Below, one piece after another: positions 22,511 through 29,468 of a stretch of 32,195 nucleotides of DNA. Numbering within the stretch: position 1 is the stretch's first letter; every line of letters begins with the position of its first letter. The notes beneath the pieces are model-generated. The model was given only the letters and a program-made list of their open reading frames with translations. It was not told where the DNA came from and did no database searches. The DNA comes from Streptomycetaceae bacterium (GTDB taxonomy: Bacteria > Actinomycetota > Actinomycetes > Nanopelagicales > Nanopelagicaceae). The position numbers and the translations under genes were made by a program. Location of the stretch: NCBI GenBank assembly GCA_027488165.1, contig JAIYCF010000136.1:1-32195 (forward strand), read 5' to 3'.

Positions 22511-23461
22511 TTAAGCCCAGAGCGTGCCGTCGAGCCCTTCGGTTGCTTCTTCAATCTCTGAACCATAAATACCAGTTGAAAGATATTTCCAGCCCGCATC
22601 ACAGACGATAAATGCAATATCTGCATCGCGTCCTGCAGCAAGGGCCTCATTAGCCATTGCGATCGCCGCATGCAAAATCGCACCAGTTGAAATGCCGGCA
22701 AAAATTCCTTCAACTTCAAGTAGCTCGCGTACGCGACGTACTGAATCTTCTGCACCTACTGAAAAGCGACGAGTCAGAACAGATGCGTCATATAACTCTG
22801 GAACAAAGCCTTCATCAATATTTCTTAGTCCGTAAACAACTTCACCGTAACGTGGTTCAGCGGCGATGATTTGAACATCTGGGTTCTGCTCGCGTAGATA
22901 GCGACCAGCGCCCATCAAAGTCCCAGTTGTTCCAAGTCCTGCCACAAAGTGTGTGATGGTTGGAAGATCTTTAAATATTTCTGGGCCCGTACCTTCGTAA
23001 TGCGCCTTGGTATTTGCGGGATTGCCATATTGATAGAGAAAAACCCAATCTGGGTTCTGCGAAGCTAATTCTTTGGCAACGCGCACCGCTTCATTCGATC
23101 CTCCAGCAGCGGGAGATGAAATTATCTTGGCGCCCCACATCTCAAGGAGTTGGCGACGCTCAGGACTTGTGTTCTCTGGCATTACACAAATTAATTTATA
23201 GCCGCGAACCTTTGCCGCCATCGCAAGTGAGATTCCGGTATTACCACTTGTGGGTTCCAAAATTGTGGCACCAGGTTTTAACTGGCCGCTCTTTTCAGCT
23301 TCGTTAATCATTGAGATCGCTGTGCGATCTTTAATCGAACCAGTTGGATTGCGATCTTCCATCTTCGCCCAGAGACGAACGTTTGGAGCAGGTGAGAGTC
23401 GAGGCAAACCGATGAGCGGTGTATTACCTACCGATGCTTCTAGAGAGTCGTAACGCGACAA
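22511..23461 (-). CDS. cysM: CysO-dependent O-phosphoserine sulfhydrylase (CysM)
   Basis: 316 residues. It is a PLP beta-substitution enzyme of the cysteine synthase family. The PLP lysine is K44 in NPTGSIKDR, the substrate loop is EPTSGNTGI, and the phosphate loop GTTGT is present. Directly downstream placement after cysO and mec shows it is the CysM type, which in M. tuberculosis uses O-phosphoserine and the CysO thiocarboxylate as sulfur donor. The start is TTG, with GGTGG just upstream, 2 bases after the cysO stop. It yields the N-terminus MSRYDSLEASVGNTPLIGLPRLSP typical of actinobacterial CysM. Confidence 0.95.
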   Translation of the reverse strand: MSRYDSLEASVGNTPLIGLPRLSPAPNVRLWAKMEDRNPTGSIKDRTAISMINEAEKSGQLKPGATILEPTSGNTGISLAMAAKVRGYKLICVMPENTSPERRQLLEMWGAKIISSPAAGGSNEAVRVAKELASQNPDWVFLYQYGNPANTKAHYEGTGPEIFKDLPTITHFVAGLGTTGTLMGAGRYLREQNPDVQIIAAEPRYGEVVYGLRNIDEGFVPELYDASVLTRRFSVGAEDSVRRVRELLEVEGIFAGISTGAILHAAIAMANEALAAGRDADIAFIVCDAGWKYLSTGIYGSEIEEATEGLDGTLWA

Positions 23462-23463
23462 AA

Positions 23464-23736
23464 TTAACCACCAGCGACAGCAGGAAGAATTGTTACTGAA
23501 TCACCATCTTTAACTGGCGCTTCTAAACTTCCGAGAAAGCGAACATCTTCATCGTTTACATAAATGTTAATAAAGCGGCGGAGCGCACCGTTTTCAAGGA
23601 GGCGATCGCCAATTCCTGGGTATTGCGCATCGAGATCTGAGATAACCGCGCTAAGTGTTGTTCCGCTTGCAGTTACCGCTTTTTGATCCTTAGTGAAAGG
23701 ACGAAGAATTGTTGGGATACGTACATCGATGCTCAT
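23464..23736 (-). CDS. cysO: CysO, ubiquitin-like sulfur carrier protein
   Basis: 90 residues of MoaD/ThiS beta-grasp type. It ends in AVAGG; the terminal Gly-Gly is activated and converted to a thiocarboxylate that supplies sulfur to CysM. The start reading MSIDVRIPTILRP is chosen because earlier codons would run into mec and add non-homologous sequence. AAGG lies just before the ATG. It sits between mec, which releases cysteine from the CysO adduct, and cysM. The activating MoeZ-type enzyme is not in this window. Confidence 0.95.
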   Translation of the reverse strand: MSIDVRIPTILRPFTKDQKAVTASGTTLSAVISDLDAQYPGIGDRLLENGALRRFINIYVNDEDVRFLGSLEAPVKDGDSVTILPAVAGG

Positions 23737-23761
23737 GACCTTATTATGGCCAAGATTGGGG

Positions 23762-24178
23762 CTAATCGGTAATTGAAACTTCTTCCTCGGTGACGACTCC
23801 ATCGATTATTCGGAAAGAGCGGAATTCAATTGCAGGTGCAATCTCTTTGCGGCTAGAGACCAAGACATAGTGCGCACCTGGTTCGCCGGCATATGCGATA
23901 TCCGTGCGGGATGGAAAGGCTTCGGTCTCAGTGTGCGAGTGATAGATAACAACAATTTCCTCATCGTTATCGTCTACTTCGCGATAGAGCGCCAATAAAT
24001 CTTTTGGATCAAATTCATAGAAAGTCGGCGAGTGAGCCGCATTTATCATCGGCTTTAAGCGCACCGGGGTGTTCTTACCTACTGGACCAAGAATTACGCC
24101 ACAGCATTCATCTGGATACTCAGCACGCGATTGCTCAACAATTGCATCGACGAAAGCTCTAGAAATAGTTAGTGACAT
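23762..24178 (-). CDS. mec: Mec, JAMM metallopeptidase that releases cysteine from CysO
   Basis: 138 residues, M67/JAB1-MPN family. The JAMM zinc motif is complete: E24 in YPDECCG, H80-S81-H82 in YHSHTETEAFPS, S90 and D93. In M. tuberculosis Mec (Rv1334) cleaves the CysO-cysteine adduct, regenerating CysO. Its position immediately before cysO and cysM makes this role very likely here. It starts 12 bases after the DUF2017 gene, probably in the same transcript. Confidence 0.95.
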   Translation of the reverse strand: MSLTISRAFVDAIVEQSRAEYPDECCGVILGPVGKNTPVRLKPMINAAHSPTFYEFDPKDLLALYREVDDNDEEIVVIYHSHTETEAFPSRTDIAYAGEPGAHYVLVSSRKEIAPAIEFRSFRIIDGVVTEEEVSITD

Positions 24179-24190
24179 AAGAGTCGTATC

Positions 24191-24745
24191 CTAACTCTCA
24201 TCCATAAGCGCTGCTAACAAACCTTCTTGCAACCAACCGAGCCATCCGTAAACGATGTACACGCCACGCAGCGGATCATCAGGAGCTAAAAGTTCTAATT
24301 CATCGCTGGTTCGTTCTTGAACATTTAAACGAACACCGAGCGCTAAGCGAATATCGTTAACTGCGCCAAGCCAAGCGTTGGCGCTATCGTGATCAAGATC
24401 AACTGTTCCATCTTTTGCGCTCTTTAAATACATTCGCATCGCCATGGCATGGGCTTGCTTCTTATTGCGAAGCGTTGATTCGGTATATCTACGAAACTCT
24501 GCCGAATCTACTTGATCTTGATAAGCATTGGGCAAGAGGCGATGCAGTACTTCATCTTCGGGTGGTGCATCATGTGTTGTTATTCCAACCATGGCGGCAA
24601 GTGGATCTTCGTGTCCATGGTCTACGCGTTCGGCAAGTAGTTCAATGATTTGTTCAGCCAAGTTAATTAAAATTTCGCGTTCATTTTCAGCAAATTGAGC
24701 AACATATGAATTACTTCCGTGGCGTTTAAATCCTTCAGATGTCAT
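24191..24745 (-). CDS. DUF2017 family actinobacterial protein
   Basis: 184 residues. It matches the pattern of DUF2017: HRLLPNAYQDQVDSAEFRRYTESTLR followed by an acidic helix, AWLGAVNDIRLALGVRLNV and a C-terminal YGWLGWLQEGLLAAL. No catalytic motif is visible and it appears soluble and mainly helical. The gene is almost always next to clpS in actinobacteria (Rv1332 in M. tuberculosis), and here the ATG overlaps the clpS stop by 4 bases, suggesting a shared role in N-end-rule or Clp proteolysis. That role is inference. Confidence 0.88.
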   Translation of the reverse strand: MTSEGFKRHGSNSYVAQFAENEREILINLAEQIIELLAERVDHGHEDPLAAMVGITTHDAPPEDEVLHRLLPNAYQDQVDSAEFRRYTESTLRNKKQAHAMAMRMYLKSAKDGTVDLDHDSANAWLGAVNDIRLALGVRLNVQERTSDELELLAPDDPLRGVYIVYGWLGWLQEGLLAALMDES

Positions 24746-25038
24746 AGCGCTTGGTCTCCGCGTTGCAAAGTTGCCCAGAGGCCGTATTCGTGAAGGCGAG
24801 CCACATCATGTTCCATCTCTTCGCGACTTCCTGTTGAAACAATCGCTTTACCTTCGGTGTGAATTTTCATCATTAACTCGTGGGCTTTCTCTTTCGAGAA
24901 ACCAAAGAGCTCCATCAAAACATAAGTTACATAGGTCATTAGGTTTACTGGATCATCCCAAACGATGGTGACCCAGGGAGTATCGCCAGAGAAGATTGCG
25001 CGAATCTGCTCTTCGATTTGAGTATCAGTCTTAACCAT
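24742..25038 (-). CDS. clpS: ClpS, N-end-rule adaptor of the Clp protease
   Basis: 98 residues from the chosen start MVKTDTQIEEQ. ClpS binds proteins with destabilising N-terminal residues and hands them to ClpA/ClpC. The core WVTIVWDDPVNLMTYVTYVLMELFGFSKEKAHELMMKIHTEGKAIV contains the conserved DDPxN loop and the peptide-pocket residues. The ATG overlaps the preceding gene's TGA by one base. A start at 25083 would run 45 bases into the GH18 gene and add unrelated residues. Confidence 0.95.
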   Translation of the reverse strand: MVKTDTQIEEQIRAIFSGDTPWVTIVWDDPVNLMTYVTYVLMELFGFSKEKAHELMMKIHTEGKAIVSTGSREEMEHDVARLHEYGLWATLQRGDQAL

Positions 25039-26807
25039 CACCGGATAATGATAGAGAACTCTGGAGCAGCTACCTGACGCCAAAGTTGATCGCCTTCGAC
25101 AATTATTTGATAACGCGCTACCTGTCGCGGCTCTTTCTCTATAGCAAAGGCGAAGACGCCTTGCTCATTGGTGGTTGCGACCGCAACCTTCTTCCAAGTA
25201 CCCGCGCTAAATTTCATTAGCGAAAGTTGAGCGCCAGCACTTCGTGGACGAACTACTCCGTCGATTGCAAAAGAAGAATTCGCTTTTACCGTTCCTGGTG
25301 CCGAAATAGAAATTGTGCGATCGATCAAGATTGAGATTTCATTACTCAAAGATTCAGCGCGCTCCCATGTGCCATCAGTTGCAATACGGATAGCGGTTGC
25401 TTTGCCTAAGAGAATTGGCGTTGTAAATCTTCCGTCGACTCCCGTGGCTGCTGTTCCAAGTATGCGCCAAGTGGCATCGTTCGCACTCTTGCCTTCAATT
25501 CTTAATGGAAGGTTTGCAGCAGGTGATTTATCCTCTAAGTTCAATTGCGCAGAAATCGAAACTGAATTTCCATAAAGCGCCGAGGTCTTATCAACGTTCA
25601 GTGCGCTCACAACTTTTACTGGTGCAATACCTAGTGCAGTCTGGCGAATGGCTTCCATGGCAAGCGGCTCTTCCATGCCCAAAGTCCAAGCAGTTACGCC
25701 GCCTAATTTATATTTGGCTACGAGTTCGCTTCGCAACTTATAACTCTGTGCGTTCTGGTACCAAGCGGTACGAGTTGCATTACACATAGTGGAGCGACCG
25801 TCTGCAGTAGTTCCTTCATATGACTTTGTATATGTAAATGTTGCTTCGCCAAATTTGGTGTCAAATACCGGCGTTACTTTGTAACTTGCGGCAAGCGCTG
25901 CGGCATCACGCATTACAAAAGTTGCAGCCTTTGCGCCAACTTTGATCGCACTCGCAAAAGGTGCAGGACATACGCCTTCAACCTTAGTTACCCAGTCACG
26001 ACCATAACCAGCAAGTCCGAGATAAACCTTTGAAGCCGGCATGATTGAAGCGGCATAAGCAACCGTTTTCTCTGTCCAAGCAAGTGGTCCGATTGGACCA
26101 ACTTTAGAAACTGAATAGTCGTAAGTCATGATTCTTAAGCGATCAATGTATGGAGCGATCTGCGGCCAGGCATAGACCGTGTAACCCTTCTGTCGTTCGG
26201 CAGGGTTGAAGTTGTACGGTGTTGAAACAGATAGCAATTTATTATCCGCGCGCAGCATCGCAGAGAGTTCTTTAACTAAAGCAACCCAACCTGGTGCAGT
26301 TTTTGCCCACGTCGAATTTCCATCAACAAATGCAAAACCCTCAAAATCTAAATCGATACCGTCAAAGTTGTTGACCATTACATAGCTATGCAGAGTCTTG
26401 GCAACCTGGGTTCTGCTCGTTGGATTGGCGAGCAAGTTTGATAGAACTAACTTATCTGTGCCATCGGTAATTGTTGGAATAATCTGAAAGCCAGCTGCCC
26501 GCATCGCCGCAAGTGGAGTTGCAATTGGAATACTTGGATTTCCTCTTACATATAAATCACTGACAAAGGCTTCTTTGGTTTTGCCATTAAATTTCAAGGT
26601 GTACCAAAATGGCATTACCTCTTTAATTAAATCGGCGTTATTTAGCGCCGCAGGAAGAGAAGTCTTCATGGAGTAGTAAGGAATCCACCCCGTCAATATC
26701 TTGCGAGGTTGGTTAGCGCTATGCGCTTGCGGTGAAAAAACAACGCTTAGAGCGAATACAACGGCTAATAATTTACTTGTCAGATGATTTGCGCGGGAGG
26801 CCGTCAT
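25038..26807 (-). CDS. Secreted GH18-family glycosidase with Ig-like C-terminal domains
   Basis: 589 residues. The signal peptide is residues 1-31 (hydrophobic SKLLAVVFALSVVF, cleavage near AHSA). The GH18 TIM barrel spans about 35-390: WIPYYS strand 1, the catalytic DxxDxDxE motif NFDGIDLDFE with E156 as acid/base, RIMTYDYS and YLGLAGYGRDW. Two beta-sandwich Ig-like repeats follow at about 395-490 and 490-589. The barrel resembles YaaH/SleL-type cell-wall N-acetylglucosaminidases as much as chitinases, so the substrate may be peptidoglycan or chitin. Its 5' end overlaps DUF3039 by 35 bases and no later start codon keeps the signal peptide. Confidence 0.9.
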   Translation of the reverse strand: MTASRANHLTSKLLAVVFALSVVFSPQAHSANQPRKILTGWIPYYSMKTSLPAALNNADLIKEVMPFWYTLKFNGKTKEAFVSDLYVRGNPSIPIATPLAAMRAAGFQIIPTITDGTDKLVLSNLLANPTSRTQVAKTLHSYVMVNNFDGIDLDFEGFAFVDGNSTWAKTAPGWVALVKELSAMLRADNKLLSVSTPYNFNPAERQKGYTVYAWPQIAPYIDRLRIMTYDYSVSKVGPIGPLAWTEKTVAYAASIMPASKVYLGLAGYGRDWVTKVEGVCPAPFASAIKVGAKAATFVMRDAAALAASYKVTPVFDTKFGEATFTYTKSYEGTTADGRSTMCNATRTAWYQNAQSYKLRSELVAKYKLGGVTAWTLGMEEPLAMEAIRQTALGIAPVKVVSALNVDKTSALYGNSVSISAQLNLEDKSPAANLPLRIEGKSANDATWRILGTAATGVDGRFTTPILLGKATAIRIATDGTWERAESLSNEISILIDRTISISAPGTVKANSSFAIDGVVRPRSAGAQLSLMKFSAGTWKKVAVATTNEQGVFAFAIEKEPRQVARYQIIVEGDQLWRQVAAPEFSIIIR

Positions 26808-27042
26808 AGATTTCTTTACAGACTGGACAGACTGGATATTTTTCAGGATCGCGCGATGGGATCCATTTCTTGCCGCAAAGCGCTCGTACTGCTTTACCGG
26901 TGACCGCAGATTCGACGATCTTTTCCTTCTTTACATAGTGCGCAAATCGATCGTGGCCCCCATCATCTTCTTGGAGATCGGGACGGGTAAGTAGATCAGT
27001 ATCGCCCTCTAATTCAGGAGAGTTCTTACGGAAAATACCCAT
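26773..27042 (-). CDS. DUF3039 family protein, small zinc-ribbon-like
   Basis: 89 residues. It matches the actinobacterial DUF3039 pattern: HDRFAHYVKKEKIVESAVTGKAVRALCGKKWIPSRDPEKYPVCPVCKEIYD. C56 with C72 and C75, plus H30 and H35, could bind zinc. It is cytosolic, with no membrane segment. It starts with ATG preceded by TATCCT and seven bases, without Shine-Dalgarno. It lies back to back with argF, sharing a 36-bp promoter region. The function is not known. Confidence 0.9.
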   Translation of the reverse strand: MGIFRKNSPELEGDTDLLTRPDLQEDDGGHDRFAHYVKKEKIVESAVTGKAVRALCGKKWIPSRDPEKYPVCPVCKEIYDGLPRKSSDK

Positions 27043-27049
27043 GTCCGAA

Positions 27050-27055
27050 AGGATA
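27050..27055 (-). promoter_or_regulatory. Candidate -10 element of leaderless DUF3039
   Basis: TATCCT, seven bases (TTCGGAC), then ATG. It faces away from the argF box 11 bases further on, so the two promoters interlock. Confidence 0.45.
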
Positions 27056-27066
27056 GTGGCAGCAGG

Positions 27067-27072
27067 TAGAAT
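27067..27072 (+). promoter_or_regulatory. Candidate -10 element of leaderless argF
   Basis: TAGAAT, then TTGAAG, then ATG at 27079. This favours the ATG over the in-frame TTG at 27073, which would fall inside the box-to-start interval. Confidence 0.5.
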
Positions 27073-27078
27073 TTGAAG

Positions 27079-28017
27079 ATGAAGGACTTGCTGCGCACGG
27101 CTGATTTATCGCGAGCCGATGTTGATTTGCTGCTTAACACTGCAGCCGAATTCGCCAAGAACCCACTTCGTTCTCAGGATTGTCTAAAGAACAAATCCGT
27201 TGCGATTTATATGACAAAGCCTTCAACTCGTACCCGTCTTTCATCTGAAACTGCAGTTGCCCACCTTGGCGGTACTCCAATATTTATTCGCGGAGATGAA
27301 CTGCAATTAGGACGTGGCGAAACTATCGCCGATACCGCAAAAATCATTAGCGGATATTGCGACGCTTTGATTATCAGAACCTTCGATCAATCTGATGTCG
27401 ATGAACTTGGAGCAAACGCTTCAATACCTGTAATCAACGCTTTAACTGATGACGATCATCCAACTCAGTTACTTGCCGACTGGTTAACAATCCGCGAGAC
27501 ATTTGGCAGAGATATAAAGGGAAGAAAATTTGTTTACCTTGGCGATGGAAACAATATGTCCCATGCTTGGTTAACCATGGGCGCAATTATGGGCGCACAT
27601 GTTGTTGCGGCAACTCCCGATGGGAAATGGGCACCAAGTGCTGATGTAGTTGCGCAAGCAAAAAAGATTGCCGAAAAAACTGGCGCAAAGATTGAAGTAA
27701 CCAACGATCCTGAATCAGCATCACAAGGCGCAAGCGTTCTATATACCGATGTTTGGATGTCGATGGGAGATCCCGAGGCAGAGCGCGCAGAGAAAATGAA
27801 AGTGTTAGCACCATTTGCTGTAACAGATAAGTTGATGGCGTTAACTGAACAGGATTCAATCTTCATGCACTGCTTGCCAGCACACCGTGGTGAAGAGGTT
27901 GCAGCTTCTGTGATCGATGGGCCAAAGTCGGTCATTTGGCGCGAGGCCTATCACCGCCGCACAACAATTCAAGCCTTGCTCTATCACCTCACCCGCGGAG
28001 AACTCGCAGGTAATTAG
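27079..28017 (+). CDS. argF: Ornithine carbamoyltransferase
   Basis: 312 residues. It joins carbamoyl phosphate and ornithine to give citrulline in arginine synthesis. The carbamoyl-phosphate motif STRTR is at 49-53, HPTQ at 127-130, the ornithine SMG loop at DVWMSMG and HCLP at 264-267. Together these separate it from aspartate carbamoyltransferase. No other arg gene or ArgR gene is adjacent, so it lies outside the usual argCJBDFRGH cluster. The start is set at the ATG reading MKDLLRTADL. Confidence 0.95.
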   Translation: MKDLLRTADLSRADVDLLLNTAAEFAKNPLRSQDCLKNKSVAIYMTKPSTRTRLSSETAVAHLGGTPIFIRGDELQLGRGETIADTAKIISGYCDALIIRTFDQSDVDELGANASIPVINALTDDDHPTQLLADWLTIRETFGRDIKGRKFVYLGDGNNMSHAWLTMGAIMGAHVVAATPDGKWAPSADVVAQAKKIAEKTGAKIEVTNDPESASQGASVLYTDVWMSMGDPEAERAEKMKVLAPFAVTDKLMALTEQDSIFMHCLPAHRGEEVAASVIDGPKSVIWREAYHRRTTIQALLYHLTRGELAGN

Positions 28018-28026
28018 ATCAGCAAG

Positions 28027-28032
28027 TATGGT
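28027..28032 (+). promoter_or_regulatory. Candidate -10 element of leaderless pntAA
   Basis: TATGGT, then TTGTCC, then ATG at 28039. It lies in the 21-base gap after argF and supports the ATG over the in-frame TTG at 28033. Confidence 0.47.
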
Positions 28033-28038
28033 TTGTCC

Positions 28039-29175
28039 ATGCGTGTAGCCGTCCCATTAGAAGTTAAAGCAGGAGAAAAGCGCGTAGCGCTAGTTCCTGA
28101 CATCATCAATAAGTTAACTCGCCTTGGATATGAAGTCGTTATCCAATCAGGTGCTGGCGATAACTCACAGGGAACTGATGCTGCTTACGCTGCAGCAGGT
28201 GCATCTGTAGTTAAGGGCGATGTTCTTGCCGGAGCAGATGTTGTTCTCTCTGTTCAGCCGCTAACACCAGCTCAGATGGCAACGCTAAAGAGTGGTGCAA
28301 TCACCATTTCATTCCTATCTACTGTTACAGCTGTAGATTCAATTGACGCCGCTATCAAAGCAGGCGTCACCGCATTTTCTCTTGAGTTAGTGCCTCGTAT
28401 CTCACGCGCTCAATCAATGGATGCTCTTACATCTCAAGCTTTGTGCGCTGGATATCGCGCTGTACTTGTCGGCGCTGAAATGTCTCCACGATTCTTCCCG
28501 CTCTTAATGACTGCAGCCGGAACAGTTACACCGGCTCAGGTATTAGTGCTCGGTGCAGGCGTTGCAGGCTTGCAAGCGATTGCAACTGCTCGTCGTCTAG
28601 GCGCAGTTGTTTCTGCATATGATGTTCGCCCATCTTCTGCAGATGAAGTTAAATCAATGGGTGCCACATTTATCCAACTCGAATTGGAATCTCTTGAAGG
28701 AGCCGGCGGTTATGCGCGCGAGATGACTGAAGAACGCGCTGCAAAACAACGTGAACTTCTAACTCCTTACATCGCAAAATCACATGTGGTTATTACAACC
28801 GCTGCTGTACCGGGTCGCACTGCTCCTCGTTTGATGACACAAGCGATGATCGATGCGATGGAACCTGGCACAGTAATTGTTGATTTAGCTGCTGAGACAG
28901 GCGGAAACGTTGAAGGTTCAAAGCCTGGTGAAGTAGTTGTTACAGCTGGTGGAGTTCGTATTTGGGGCGGTAAAGATGTTCCAAGCCAACTGCCATTCCA
29001 CGCATCAAGTTTGTATTCACGAAATGTCGTTAACTTGTTGACTTTGATGACAACTGGAACAAAAGATGGCGCACCAGTTGCGCTAAATCTCGACTTTGCA
29101 GATGAAATCATCAATGCATCGGCGGTTACTCATGGTGGCCAGCGACGCGACCCAAGTGCAGGAGGAGCCAAGTAA
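28039..29175 (+). CDS. pntAA: NAD(P) transhydrogenase subunit alpha, part 1 (NAD-binding domain I)
   Basis: 378 residues. It is the soluble NAD(H)-binding domain of proton-translocating transhydrogenase. It begins MRVAVPLEVKAGEKRVALVP. The RQD loop is visible as PRISRAQSMDALTSQA, and the Rossmann motif VLGAGVAGLQAIATARRLGA precedes the mobile loop. It stops before any membrane helix, so this is the split three-subunit form known from Rhodospirillum and mycobacteria. The stop overlaps the pntAB ATG by one base (TAATG). Confidence 0.96.
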   Translation: MRVAVPLEVKAGEKRVALVPDIINKLTRLGYEVVIQSGAGDNSQGTDAAYAAAGASVVKGDVLAGADVVLSVQPLTPAQMATLKSGAITISFLSTVTAVDSIDAAIKAGVTAFSLELVPRISRAQSMDALTSQALCAGYRAVLVGAEMSPRFFPLLMTAAGTVTPAQVLVLGAGVAGLQAIATARRLGAVVSAYDVRPSSADEVKSMGATFIQLELESLEGAGGYAREMTEERAAKQRELLTPYIAKSHVVITTAAVPGRTAPRLMTQAMIDAMEPGTVIVDLAAETGGNVEGSKPGEVVVTAGGVRIWGGKDVPSQLPFHASSLYSRNVVNLLTLMTTGTKDGAPVALNLDFADEIINASAVTHGGQRRDPSAGGAK

Positions 29176-29468
29176 TGGATGCAATGGCGATCGTCTCAAT
29201 CTTCGTACTCGCAGTATTTGTGGGTTTTGAAGTTGTCTCAAAGGTTTCCTCAACTCTGCACACACCTCTTATGTCAGGTGCCAACGCTATTCACGGCGTT
29301 ATTTTGGTCGGTGCGATTATCGTCGCCGATCACAGCGAAACTACGCTCGAACTATCTCTTTCTGTTGCCGCAATAATACTGGCAACTATCAACATGATCG
29401 GCGGCTTTGTCGTTACAGATCGCATGCTCGAAATGTTTAAAGGAAATAAGAAGGGAGCAGATAAATGA
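29175..29468 (+). CDS. pntAB: NAD(P) transhydrogenase subunit alpha, part 2 (membrane)
   Basis: 97 residues with three or four hydrophobic helices. It is the alpha-side part of the membrane domain II that forms the proton channel with PntB. The segment FVGFEVVSKVSSTLHTPLMSGANAIHGVILVGAI is the family signature. It is coupled on both sides: one-base overlap with pntAA and four-base ATGA overlap with pntB, which should keep subunits in balance. Confidence 0.96.
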   Translation: MDAMAIVSIFVLAVFVGFEVVSKVSSTLHTPLMSGANAIHGVILVGAIIVADHSETTLELSLSVAAIILATINMIGGFVVTDRMLEMFKGNKKGADK

